In this document: positions 12,837 through 20,222 of the stretch, piece by piece
Layout: each line of letters opens with the position of its first letter
Numbering within the stretch: position 1 is the stretch's first letter
Source: BRH-c25 sp041690515
GTDB lineage: Bacteria > Bacillota > Clostridia > Lutisporales > Lutisporaceae
Reading direction: 5' to 3'
Length of the DNA stretch: 20,222 nt
Assembly (NCBI GenBank): GCA_041690515.1
Contig: JAWLHF010000060.1
Coordinates: forward strand, 1 to 20,222
Notes under the pieces: model-generated
Seen by the model: the letters and a program-made list of their open reading frames with translations, nothing else
Database searches by the model: none
What the model was told of the DNA's origin: nothing
Position numbers and translations under genes: made by a program

Positions 12837-14924
12837 TTATTCTTTATCCTTATCTTTTCCTGCATTAGCAGCTTCAATTATCTTCTGAGCAGCCTGAGCA
12901 GGTACTTCCTCGTATCTTGCAAAGCTCATACTGAAGCTTCCTCTTGCCTGTGTCATGGATCTTAAGTCGGTTGCATACTTGAACATTTCGGTCAGAGGTG
13001 CTTCCGCTGAAACCTTCTGCAGCTTTCCGCAGGGTTCCATACCAAGTATTCTTCCTCTCTTCTTGTTCAGGTCTCCTATTATATCGCCCATGTACTCATC
13101 CGGAACTAGTACTTCAACGTGGTATATAGGTTCAAGCAGTACGGGATTGGCTGAAGCCATACCCTTTTTGTAAGCCAATGCAGCCGCAATCTTGAAAGGC
13201 ATTTCTGCTGAATCCACAGGATGGAAGGAACCGTCATACAGCTTGCATCTTATATTAACAACAGGGTATCCTGCAAGTACACCTTCCTCCAGGCATTCCC
13301 TAAGCCCTTTTTCTACTGCCGGTATATACTGTCTTGGAACAACTCCTCCAACTATATTGTCTACAAATTCAAATTCAGTGCTTCCGTCCAGAATAGGCTC
13401 GAATTCCACCCAGACATGACCGTACTGACCGTGTCCTCCTGACTGTTTCTTGTGTTTCCCTTCTGCTTTAGCCGATTTTTTAATTGTTTCCCTGAAAGGT
13501 ATCTTAGGATCCTTCAAAACTACTTCGACACCGAACTTATTCTGCAGCTTCTTTGTAACAACCTCAAGATGCTGCTCACCCATGCCCGATATCAAGGTCT
13601 GCTTTGTTTCTACATTCTTTTCAACTTTCAATGTAGGGTCCTCTTCAACAAGTCTCTGGAGTCCGTTTCCTATCTTGTCTTCGTCTCCCTTTGCCTTCGG
13701 CTCTATAGCCATTGAAATGCTAGGTGCCGGGAAGTTAGTAGGTTCAAACACCAGAGGATTATTTGGATCACACAATGAATCACCTGTTGTAGTAAACTGT
13801 AGTTTTGCCACTGCAGCGACATCACCTGCAACAAGCTTATCCATAGCAACTTGTTTCTTACCTCTCATAAGGAACAGATTGCTGAGTTTTTCCTTCTTCT
13901 CCTTGTTGGAATTGTATACTTCCATATCTGCTGTCAGCTTACCCGACATGACCTTGAACATAGATATCTTTCCAACAAAGGGGTCTGCTATGGTCTTGTA
14001 TACCTGTGCACTGAATGGTGCATTAACATCCACCTTTACACTTGTTTTCTCATTGCTCTTTACATTAACAGCTTCAACTGCCTTTGAATCAACCGGACTT
14101 GGCATGTAATTCAATACCATATCCATAAATACATCGACTCCGATATTCTTCGATGCAGCTCCGCAAAGTACAGGAACAACATCCCCGGTTATAACACCAA
14201 GCCTCAAGCCCTTTATAATCTCTTCCCTGGTAAGCTCTTCACCGCCGAAGAACTTTTCCATAAGCTCTTCATCAGTCTGGGCTGCTGATTCTATTATCAT
14301 ATTCCTGTATTCTTCAACCTCATCCTTAAGGTCAGCAGGTATTTCACCTTCAACGGTCTTGTTTCCTTCTCTGAGTTTTGCCTTCATATCTATCAGATCA
14401 ACTACTCCCTTGAAGCCTGCTTCTGCCCCTATGGGAAGTGTAAACGGAACTATTTTATTTCCAAAAACCTCTCTCAACTGGTTAAGAACCTTGGAGAAGT
14501 TTGCATTTTCCCTATCAAGCTTGTTTATGAAGAACATACTTGCTTTATTGCCTTCAGAAACAAGATCCCATGCCTTCTCTGCACCTACCTCGACTCCGCC
14601 AATACTATCAACAGTTATAACTGCTCCATCGACGACCTTTAAACCCGCTACTACTTCACCAACAAAATCAAAATAACCAGGAGTATCGATTACATTTATT
14701 CTTTGCTCTTTCCACTCACAAGGAGCTGTTGCAGCACTTATGGAAATCTTTCTCTTAATTTCTTCCGGGTCAAAATCTGTTGTGGCGTTGCCATCTTCAA
14801 CCTTCCCGAATCTGTCAAGAACCCCAGTATTAAATAGCATAGCCTCTGCCAGTGTTGTCTTTCCAGAGCCGCCATGACCAAATAATCCAACATTTCTTAG
14901 ATTTTCCGTTTTGTAATCTTTCAT
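12837..14924 (-). CDS. Elongation factor G-like GTPase (EF-G-2 type)
   Basis: The 695-residue protein has the five-domain EF-G plan: GTPase domain with P-loop GHGGSGKT at 16-23, DTPG at 80-83 and NKLD at 134-137, then domain II, and domains III-V. It differs from canonical FusA: the start is not the usual ENTRNIGIMAHIDAGKT type, the switch I RGIT motif reads RKIS (58-61), and the histidine of DTPGH is Y84. These are traits of the EF-G-like paralogue group found beside canonical EF-G in many bacteria. The absence of rpsL, rpsG and tuf nearby agrees. The start is the ATG ending at 14924, seven bases after GGGGG; the longer frame to 14978 is not supported. It is a single-gene unit with its own promoter and terminator. 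Its cellular job, translocation backup or otherwise, is not settled for this subgroup. Confidence 0.92.
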   Translation of the reverse strand: MKDYKTENLRNVGLFGHGGSGKTTLAEAMLFNTGVLDRFGKVEDGNATTDFDPEEIKRKISISAATAPCEWKEQRINVIDTPGYFDFVGEVVAGLKVVDGAVITVDSIGGVEVGAEKAWDLVSEGNKASMFFINKLDRENANFSKVLNQLREVFGNKIVPFTLPIGAEAGFKGVVDLIDMKAKLREGNKTVEGEIPADLKDEVEEYRNMIIESAAQTDEELMEKFFGGEELTREEIIKGLRLGVITGDVVPVLCGAASKNIGVDVFMDMVLNYMPSPVDSKAVEAVNVKSNEKTSVKVDVNAPFSAQVYKTIADPFVGKISMFKVMSGKLTADMEVYNSNKEKKEKLSNLFLMRGKKQVAMDKLVAGDVAAVAKLQFTTTGDSLCDPNNPLVFEPTNFPAPSISMAIEPKAKGDEDKIGNGLQRLVEEDPTLKVEKNVETKQTLISGMGEQHLEVVTKKLQNKFGVEVVLKDPKIPFRETIKKSAKAEGKHKKQSGGHGQYGHVWVEFEPILDGSTEFEFVDNIVGGVVPRQYIPAVEKGLRECLEEGVLAGYPVVNIRCKLYDGSFHPVDSAEMPFKIAAALAYKKGMASANPVLLEPIYHVEVLVPDEYMGDIIGDLNKKRGRILGMEPCGKLQKVSAEAPLTEMFKYATDLRSMTQARGSFSMSFARYEEVPAQAAQKIIEAANAGKDKDKE

Positions 14925-15053
14925 AAAAATTCCCCCTTTTATGTTTATTCTGTCCATCATTAGCATCTTTAAACACACCGGAAGTAAATGTCAGCATGTG
15001 AATCTCATCAAAGCACATAGTTCAACATGCATATATATAGCACTGTAACTTTA

Positions 15054-15082
15054 ATTTTATCTTTCCGTGTAATAAATGTAAA
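15054..15082 (-). promoter_or_regulatory. Sigma-A promoter of the EF-G-like gene
   Basis: On the minus strand TTTACA (15077-15082) and TAAAAT (15054-15059) stand 17 bases apart. Transcription from about 15047 gives a leader of roughly 120 bases before the start at 14924, long enough for a regulatory element, though I see no recognisable riboswitch in it. Confidence 0.7.
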
Positions 15083-15146
15083 GAGAAAAAATCATAAAAA
15101 ACTGAATATTCTTAAATCCTTCTTCCCAAAACAATACAAGCATTTC

Positions 15147-15191
15147 CAACTTTTTTGTAAACATTAAAAAAAGTTGATAAATACGTCAACT
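15147..15191. repeat. Overlapping inverted repeats at the hisC -35 region
   Basis: CAACTTTTTT (15147-15156) and AAAAAAGTTG (15167-15176) form a perfect 10-bp inverted repeat. The right arm is shared by a second one, AGTTGA (15172-15177) with TCAACT (15186-15191). The second repeat covers the -35 hexamer and spacer of the hisC promoter, a position where a dimeric regulator could block RNA polymerase. The long A and T runs may equally reflect a curved-DNA upstream element. Confidence 0.45.
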
Positions 15192-15202
15192 AAAGGTACA
15201 AT
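15174..15202 (+). promoter_or_regulatory. Sigma-A promoter of hisC
   Basis: TTGATA (15174-15179) and TACAAT (15197-15202) have the optimal 17-base spacer. Transcription should begin near 15209, leaving a short leader of about 27 bases. An A-tract just upstream could act as an UP element. Confidence 0.75.
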
Positions 15203-15235
15203 TAAGGTAAATATTAGATAAAGGGGGAACAACTT

Positions 15236-16327
15236 ATGCAGGTAAAGTATAGAAAGGAACTGGATCCCATTCCTGTGTATGTACCCGGAAAACCAATAGA
15301 TGAGGTTAAGAGAGAGTTAGGTCTGAAAAGAGTTATAAAACTTGCATCAAACGAGAATCCATTTGGCTTTTCACCCCGTGCCAAAGAAGCTGTATTGAGG
15401 GCTTTGGAGGAAGCAAACTTGTATCCTGACGGCAATGCAACTTTGCTGAAAGAGGCAATAGCAAAGAAGTACGGCATTCAGCCTGAAATGGTGCTGCCTA
15501 CGTGCGGCTCTGATGAAATGATAGATTTGATAGCAAAGACCTTCATAGATAAGGGCAGTGAAGTGGTAATGGCTGATATCACATTTCCGCGATATTCCGC
15601 AACATCACAGATGATGGGCGCTGTGATAAATAAGATTCCGTTAAAGAACCTGGCATACGATTTGGAGGGCTTCAAGAATGCTATCAATGAGAATACAAGG
15701 ATAGTATGGCTGTGTAATCCCAATAATCCTACAGGTACAATAATAAGTGAAAAGGAGCTTGTTGAACTTCTGGATATAATCCCGCCCACAGCGCTGGTAG
15801 TATATGACGAAGCATACAACGAGTTCGCTTCCCATCCTGATTATCCTAAAAATAGCGTAAAATTCCTGAGCAAATACAAGAACATGCTACTCCTTAAGAC
15901 ACTATCAAAGGCTTATGGCCTTGCAGGCTTCAGGTTAGGCTATACTATAGGGGATAAAGAGCTTATAGCATTAATCAATAAGATACGAAACCCCTTTAAC
16001 GTCACACTTCCCACCCAGGCTGCAGCCGTAGTCGCTATCAACGATGAGGAATTCCTTGCAAAGGTTGTCGCCAATAATAACGAAGGCAAGAACTACATAT
16101 ACGGGGAGTTTGATAAGCTGGGGCTGGAATATGCAAAAACAGAAGCCAATCATATAATATTCAATGCAAAGAAAGACAGCGGGCTGGTATTCAACGAACT
16201 TCTCAAAAGAGGCGTAATAATACGACCTGTCGGTGGTTTCTCCTCAAACACCTGGCTTCGTGTAAGCATCGGAACTATGGAAGAAAACAAAGAATTCATA
16301 AAAGCACTTAAGGAAGTACTTTCCTAG
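15236..16327 (+). CDS. hisC: Histidinol-phosphate aminotransferase (HisC family, PLP-dependent)
   Basis: The enzyme interconverts histidinol phosphate and imidazole acetol phosphate with glutamate/2-oxoglutarate; many homologues also transaminate aromatic amino acids. The 363-residue protein fits the family length and fold type I. NPNNPTG lies at 161-167, D191 and Y194 in VYDEAYNEF contact the cofactor, and K225 in TLSKAYGLAG is the Schiff-base lysine. R233 follows in AGFRLGY, and a C-terminal WLRVSIG holds the substrate-carboxylate arginine. The ATG has a GGGGG ribosome site. It is a single-gene unit with its own promoter and terminator and no other his gene around it. It may therefore be a second HisC copy or serve tyrosine/phenylalanine synthesis; sequence alone cannot decide. 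Confidence 0.9.
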   Translation: MQVKYRKELDPIPVYVPGKPIDEVKRELGLKRVIKLASNENPFGFSPRAKEAVLRALEEANLYPDGNATLLKEAIAKKYGIQPEMVLPTCGSDEMIDLIAKTFIDKGSEVVMADITFPRYSATSQMMGAVINKIPLKNLAYDLEGFKNAINENTRIVWLCNPNNPTGTIISEKELVELLDIIPPTALVVYDEAYNEFASHPDYPKNSVKFLSKYKNMLLLKTLSKAYGLAGFRLGYTIGDKELIALINKIRNPFNVTLPTQAAAVVAINDEEFLAKVVANNNEGKNYIYGEFDKLGLEYAKTEANHIIFNAKKDSGLVFNELLKRGVIIRPVGGFSSNTWLRVSIGTMEENKEFIKALKEVLS

Positions 16328-16331
16328 AAAC

Positions 16332-16362
16332 AATACCTGCCGAACCGGCAGGTATTATTTTT
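16332..16362 (+). terminator. Terminator of hisC
   Basis: A perfect 10-bp stem, AATACCTGCC (16332-16341) and GGCAGGTATT (16347-16356), has a five-base loop. ATTTTT follows, starting 4 bases after the hisC stop. Confidence 0.93.
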
Positions 16363-16394
16363 AGGTATACCCTCTTCATATTAGCTATTTATCC

Positions 16395-16423
16395 TTGAAA
16401 ACAAAAGAAATATATATGATACT
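16395..16423 (+). promoter_or_regulatory. Likely promoter of the aldo/keto reductase gene
   Basis: TTGAAA (16395-16400) and GATACT (16418-16423) are separated by 17 bases. The -10 matches four of six consensus bases. Transcription near 16430 would give a leader of about 35 bases with the GGGGG ribosome site at 16451-16455 just before the ATG. Confidence 0.55.
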
Positions 16424-16464
16424 TAAGGAGAAGCTTATTCATAAAATCAAGGGGGTAATACATA

Positions 16465-17613
16465 ATGCAATACAGAAGCTTTGGAAAACCAGGCTTTGAT
16501 GTCTCCATACTGGGTTTTGGATGCATGAGGCTTCCGCTTTTGCCGGGAGCCGGCGGCAATGATGCGGATGCTTCAAAAATTGACGAAGCTGAAGCTATAG
16601 GAATGATTAGATATGCTATTGACAACGGAGTGAATTATGTTGATACTGCTTATGCCTATCACTTTGGAAACAGTGAAGTGCTTGTAGGAAAAGCTCTTCA
16701 GGAAGGCTACCGTGATAAGGTGAAGCTGGCCACAAAGCTTCCCATATGGCTCATGAAGACAAAAGAGGACTTTGACAGATATCTTGATGAACAGCTTGAG
16801 AGGCTTCAGACAGACCATGTGGATATCTATCTTCTCCATGCCCTGAACAAGGAAAGATGGAACACCATAAAAGAGCTTGATGTACTCGATTCTTTGAGAA
16901 AAGCCATAAAAAAGGGTAAGGTGATGCATGGAGGCTTCTCCTTCCATGAGGACATAAACTTCTTCAGGACGATCCTTGATGCCTTTGACTGGGGAATGTG
17001 TCAGATAATGTACAATTATATGGAGGACAGAGAGTGGGAGAAGCATATTGATCATGCTTACGATAAAGGAATTGCCGTAGTGATAATGGAACCTCTTCTA
17101 GGCGGTAAGCTTGCAAATGACCCTCCTGCAGCGGTGGCTAAGTTATGGAAAGAGTCCGGATACGACCGAAGCCCTGCCGATTGGGCATTGAGATGGATAT
17201 ATGATCATCCGGGTGTGACACTCGCCCTGAGCGGCATGAGCACTATGGAGCAGGTGGCTGAGAATATAAAAATAGCGGGAAGCTCCACTGCAGGATCACT
17301 GAGCAAGGAAGAACTGGCTGTTATCGAAAATGTAAGGGAGCTTTACACCAGCCTGACAAAAGTAAAATGCACAGGCTGCCAGTACTGCATGCCCTGTCCC
17401 AACAACGTTTCCATTCCGCAGATCTTCTCTTGCTACAATGAGGCAGCAGCTTACAATATACTGAATGAATCTATGAAAAAGTATCTGGATATGAAGAAGT
17501 CAGGCAAGGATGCATCCTTGTGTGTGGAATGCGGCAAGTGTGAGCAAGCATGTCCGCAGCAGCTGCCGATAATAAAGCACCTCAAGGAGGCGCATAAGTA
17601 TTTAAACATATAG
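16465..17613 (+). CDS. Aldo/keto reductase with C-terminal 4Fe-4S ferredoxin-like domain
   Basis: The 382-residue protein joins an aldo/keto reductase TIM barrel (about 1-295) to a C-terminal iron-sulfur domain (about 300-375). The catalytic tetrad can be placed as D60, Y65, K91 and H125. Cysteines C302, C305, C308 and C311 (CxxCxxCxxCP), and C353, C356, C359 and C363 (CxxCxxCxxxCP), could bind two 4Fe-4S clusters. This architecture is the widespread group often called predicted oxidoreductase of the aldo/keto reductase family (COG1453 type), common in anaerobes. Electrons may pass between NAD(P)H or another donor and the clusters, but the substrate is unknown. The ATG follows GGGGG. The gene stands alone between the hisC terminator and a hairpin shared with the converging ABC operon. 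Confidence 0.92.
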   Translation: MQYRSFGKPGFDVSILGFGCMRLPLLPGAGGNDADASKIDEAEAIGMIRYAIDNGVNYVDTAYAYHFGNSEVLVGKALQEGYRDKVKLATKLPIWLMKTKEDFDRYLDEQLERLQTDHVDIYLLHALNKERWNTIKELDVLDSLRKAIKKGKVMHGGFSFHEDINFFRTILDAFDWGMCQIMYNYMEDREWEKHIDHAYDKGIAVVIMEPLLGGKLANDPPAAVAKLWKESGYDRSPADWALRWIYDHPGVTLALSGMSTMEQVAENIKIAGSSTAGSLSKEELAVIENVRELYTSLTKVKCTGCQYCMPCPNNVSIPQIFSCYNEAAAYNILNESMKKYLDMKKSGKDASLCVECGKCEQACPQQLPIIKHLKEAHKYLNI

Positions 17614-17621
17614 ATGACAAG

Positions 17622-17651
17622 AAATAAGGGCACCCTTGGGTGTCCTTATTT
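17622..17651. terminator. Bidirectional hairpin between converging genes
   Basis: AAATAAGG with CCTTATTT, then a G-T pair, then CACC with GGTG form a 13-bp stem around a CTTG loop. It lies 8 bases after the aldo/keto reductase stop and 3 bases after the permease stop on the opposite strand. The A/T ends of the stem give short T tracts in both directions, so it can end both transcripts. Confidence 0.75.
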
Positions 17652-17654
17652 GCA

Positions 17655-19328
17655 TCATCCCTCTATTCTTTCAAACATCCTTACTCCGGCTGACGAAAGG
17701 ATATTGTACAGCAGCAGATCCAGTATGCTGAATAACGCTGCTATTACAAGGAAGGTTGCAGGTAAGGTGAACTTCAATGCAATACTTGTAAAAATCGGTA
17801 TCCCTGCCATCAATACACTGAGCAGCATATTAAGCACTACGTTGAAATTCTGCTTTATGGCCTTCTGTTCATTGTCCCATACCAGCTTGGGAAAACCGAG
17901 GTCAATGAGTACACCTGCCAGAGAACTGAAGGCTATGCCTAAAAAGCTTACAACCGCAATTATAAGCACAAGATGTATTTTTATTCTGAAAAACAACAGA
18001 GCCGTTACCAGCATAGAAAATGTACCAACTGCGCCCAAAGCCATACTGGACAGCACTTTTGCCATTATCTGAGTCTTGTAGCTTATCGGCAGGTACTTAC
18101 ACACAAAGATATTGGTCCCCTCTCTGGATATTGAGGAAGCAGCTATTCCATTGGTAGCAGTCACAAATACGCTTATACCAAAAGCTATCGCCAGTGTCAT
18201 AGCACTTCCCCTTTCACTGGAGGCAAGAGCACTTAATCCTTGGAATTCTGGCATTTCATCAGATTGGGTGATGAAGGGCAGTATCAAAAATACAGGAAAG
18301 ATGAAGTTCATGAGAACACAGTTCATAAAATAAACCGGCGTTCTGAAAAGCAGCTTCAGCTCCTTCATGGCATATGCCTTTATGGCTGATCTCTGTCCGC
18401 TGGACCTTGCAAGCTCCTCTTCTGTAAACCTCTTCCTTTTGGCATAAGCCTCCGACATTCCGACTACTCCCTTGAAATACATGCTTTCACCGAAGCTCAG
18501 GAACAGTGCTACAAAAAGCAGGCATATCAGTACAAACAGCACAAGATTCACTAAGCCCTTCAAGGTCCCACTGTTCAGCAATGCCATTACAGCAAATCTG
18601 TTGGTGAAAAAAATCCCTGTTATCAGCTCAACATAAGAGTTGTTCCCCTGATCCAGCAACTGCTGCAACTGCTCCGAGCTCATGGATGAACCGCTGAACC
18701 TTGTTACCGCTGCGTTAATTCCCACAGCCAGAAGCATGGCGATTACCCCACCGACTATCCTGAACCTGTCTCTGTTTTTTGCCAGATTGGTGAACCTCAT
18801 AAAAAGCATGCTCAATATTGACGCATAGACAAGAGGTAAAAGAGGCAGCACAAGGAATACGATGACACTGTACAAATAGTAGACAATCCCAAAATTGCCT
18901 GTCACTCCGAAGCTGATTAGGACAGGTGCAAGGAAAACCAACTCTGTCAAGTATTCATAAAGCAATGTCACTGTAAATTTTGCCGCCAGTATTTCCGAAG
19001 GTTTGAGAGGAAGCGGCAGCAAGTTTTCTATATCTTTTGAAAAGTAAAAAACACTCATGACATAGAATATGCAAAAAAAGAAAACAGTCATACTGGTAAT
19101 GGAAAAACCCATCCCCAGAACCAACCCTTCCTGACCCATCTCAGACATCACCTTGTACATCAGATGTGTGATAGTTCCTATTCCCAACACCATAGGCAGA
19201 AATGCAAATAGTATTATGGCAGGAATCACTATAGCTTTCATCTTGCTTACAAAAGTCTTTCCTGATTTTATAGAAAACATATTTATACTTATTAGCATGA
19301 CCTTGACCAAAACAAAATATCTATTCAT
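17655..19328 (-). CDS. ABC exporter permease, ABC-2-like, 557 aa
   Basis: The protein is strongly hydrophobic with about ten to twelve predicted membrane segments, in two similar halves. Membrane segments near 30-55 and 75-100 open the first half, followed by further ones to about 290. A charged cytosolic stretch (about 290-320, with AKRKRFTEEELARSSGQRS) leads to a second set from about 335 to 550. A KPSEILAAKF segment near 107-117 and the later PISYKTQIMAKV are the coupling-helix type motifs placed before membrane segments in this permease group. The ATG overlaps the end of the ATPase gene by 8 bases, so the subunits are made together. The substrate is unknown; such pairs export drugs, peptides or lipids, or act in sodium efflux. 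Confidence 0.88.
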   Translation of the reverse strand: MNRYFVLVKVMLISINMFSIKSGKTFVSKMKAIVIPAIILFAFLPMVLGIGTITHLMYKVMSEMGQEGLVLGMGFSITSMTVFFFCIFYVMSVFYFSKDIENLLPLPLKPSEILAAKFTVTLLYEYLTELVFLAPVLISFGVTGNFGIVYYLYSVIVFLVLPLLPLVYASILSMLFMRFTNLAKNRDRFRIVGGVIAMLLAVGINAAVTRFSGSSMSSEQLQQLLDQGNNSYVELITGIFFTNRFAVMALLNSGTLKGLVNLVLFVLICLLFVALFLSFGESMYFKGVVGMSEAYAKRKRFTEEELARSSGQRSAIKAYAMKELKLLFRTPVYFMNCVLMNFIFPVFLILPFITQSDEMPEFQGLSALASSERGSAMTLAIAFGISVFVTATNGIAASSISREGTNIFVCKYLPISYKTQIMAKVLSSMALGAVGTFSMLVTALLFFRIKIHLVLIIAVVSFLGIAFSSLAGVLIDLGFPKLVWDNEQKAIKQNFNVVLNMLLSVLMAGIPIFTSIALKFTLPATFLVIAALFSILDLLLYNILSSAGVRMFERIEG

Positions 19329-20046
19329 TCTCTGTCAACTCCAGGAATATTTTTTCAAGGGATTCATTGCTTTTGGAATGCTCCCTCATCTCATCCATTG
19401 TTCCATAAAACAGCAGCTTCCCTTTATTGATAATAGCAACCCTGTCACAGAGCTTTTCAGCCACTTCCAGCACATGGGTGGAGAAAAATACTGTCTTGCC
19501 GGCAGCTGCGTGGTTCTTCATCATTTCCTTGAGAGTAAAAGAGGACTTTGGGTCAAGTCCCGTCATTGGCTCATCTAATATCCATACTGAGGGATCGTGT
19601 ATAAGCACTCCCATTATTATGATCTTCTGCCTCATACCGTGGGAGTAGCTCTGCATCTGGTCATTGAGCGCATCTGTCATCTCAAAGGTTGCTGCAAGCT
19701 CATTTATCCTTTTTCCTCTGATTTCACCGGGGATATTGTATATGTCGGCAATAAAATTGAAATATTCGATCCCTTTAAGACGCAGAAACATATCAGGATT
19801 GTCAGGTACAAAACCAAACTGCCTTTTGGCATCCAGAGGCCTTTCCTTTATATCTATTCCGTTTATCATGATGCTTCCGCTGTCAGCATTTAATATTCCC
19901 GTAATCATTTTTATTGTCGTTGTTTTCCCGGCTCCATTGGGACCCAGAAAGCCTACTATCTGCCCCTCCGGCACTATAAGGTTCAGGCTATCCACTGCTT
20001 TCACAGTACCATTATAGGATTTGTTTACATTAACAATCTCTATCAT
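19321..20046 (-). CDS. ABC transporter ATP-binding protein
   Basis: The 241-residue ATPase powers the permease encoded by the overlapping downstream gene. Walker A GPNGAGKT is at 35-42 and the signature motif reads SHGMRQK at 135-141. Walker B VWILDE is at 154-159, D-loop GLD follows, and the switch histidine is H191. The Q-loop region reads VPDNPDMF, with aspartate where glutamine is usual, as in several ABC-2 exporter ATPases. I place the start at the ATG ending at 20046, seven bases after GGAGG; the upstream frame to 20097 would begin inside the promoter region and lacks a ribosome site. No substrate-binding protein gene is present, consistent with export. An extended -10 promoter lies just upstream. 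Confidence 0.94.
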   Translation of the reverse strand: MIEIVNVNKSYNGTVKAVDSLNLIVPEGQIVGFLGPNGAGKTTTIKMITGILNADSGSIMINGIDIKERPLDAKRQFGFVPDNPDMFLRLKGIEYFNFIADIYNIPGEIRGKRINELAATFEMTDALNDQMQSYSHGMRQKIIIMGVLIHDPSVWILDEPMTGLDPKSSFTLKEMMKNHAAAGKTVFFSTHVLEVAEKLCDRVAIINKGKLLFYGTMDEMREHSKSNESLEKIFLELTENE

Positions 20047-20079
20047 CAAGCTTCCTCCATTTGGTTTTTTTGTCATTAT

Positions 20080-20108
20080 ATTATAGCACATAAGCAAGTA
20101 AGTTTAAA
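20080..20108 (-). promoter_or_regulatory. Promoter of the ABC exporter operon
   Basis: On the minus strand TTTAAA (20103-20108) and TATAAT (20080-20085) are 17 bases apart. TGC immediately precedes the -10, giving an extended -10 element that offsets the modest -35. Transcription should start near 20073, about 27 bases before the ATPase start codon. Confidence 0.75.
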
Positions 20109-20191
20109 CTCAATCCACTCATAAGTTACTGTCAAGTAAACGTTGGCAACTTTTCTTCATACAAATTTCCTGTAAACATATGGACAAATTA

Positions 20192-20212
20192 GACCGCATA
20201 TATTCCACGGTC
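20192..20212. repeat. Short inverted repeat upstream of the ABC operon
   Basis: GACCG (20192-20196) and CGGTC (20208-20212) are inverted around 11 bases. It lies about 85 bases upstream of the ABC promoter's -35 and next to a plus-strand TTGACA (20216-20221) that may belong to a promoter leaving the window. The site is too short to call an operator. Confidence 0.25.
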
Positions 20213-20222
20213 CTATTGACAG

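Noticed and set aside
13450..14109. Long plus-strand open frame (219 codons) opposite the EF-G-like gene
   Set aside because: It lies wholly antisense to a well-supported gene, lacks a ribosome site and has a low-complexity S/T/F-rich translation typical of a shadow frame.
14925..14978. Eighteen-residue N-terminal extension of the EF-G-like protein
   Set aside because: The GGGGG site lies within it at ideal distance from the ATG ending at 14924, and the family starts near that residue.
20047..20097. Longer N-terminus of the ABC ATPase
   Set aside because: It would cover the -10 element and the ribosome site; no ribosome site precedes it.
1..20222. A novel defence or mobile system in the window
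   Set aside because: No integrase, transposase, nuclease-helicase pair, CRISPR array or compositional island is visible; most genes are conserved chromosomal functions.

Overview
The window looks like chromosomal DNA from a low-GC, Gram-positive anaerobe of the class Clostridia. The evidence is the gene order ctsR-mcsA-mcsB-clpC, radA-disA, carD, a membrane PIN/TRAM gene and ispD/ispF, together with strong AGGAGG ribosome sites, consensus sigma-A promoters and a T-box leader. The arrangement resembles cellulolytic cluster III clostridia, but that is recall and not a search result.

Layout. On the minus strand, reading down from about 12.1 kb, a CtsR-controlled stress operon (ctsR, mcsA, mcsB, clpC) ends at a long hairpin. 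After a 384-base spacer come radA and disA (recombination intermediates and c-di-AMP synthesis). A convergent plus-strand gene for a small cysteine-bearing protein of unknown function shares a terminator with disA. Below it the minus strand carries carD (RNA polymerase regulator), a YacL-like PIN/TRAM membrane protein, ispD, a bacteriohemerythrin, ispF and a small single-span membrane protein. At the left edge a sigma-A promoter drives the start of a T-box leader whose regulated gene, probably an aminoacyl-tRNA synthetase, lies outside the window.

Above ctsR sits a two-gene cassette of small proteins (78 and 54 aa) with its own terminator and an 18-bp perfect inverted repeat upstream. Then comes an EF-G-like GTPase of the EF-G-2 type. 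It is divergent from hisC, which stands alone, followed by an aldo/keto reductase with a ferredoxin-like C-terminus. A converging two-gene ABC exporter operon (ATPase, then permease) with an extended -10 promoter closes the window.

Most of the window is housekeeping and stress physiology: heat-shock proteolysis, DNA repair and second messenger, isoprenoid precursors and transcription control. I see no CRISPR array, insertion sequence, prophage, rRNA or tRNA, and no clear undescribed multi-gene system. The least explained parts are the small-protein cassette with its palindrome, the cysteine-rich neighbour of disA, and the short palindromic repeat between clpC and radA. Several genes have TTG or GTG codons upstream of the likely ATG; the starts given here follow Shine-Dalgarno spacing.
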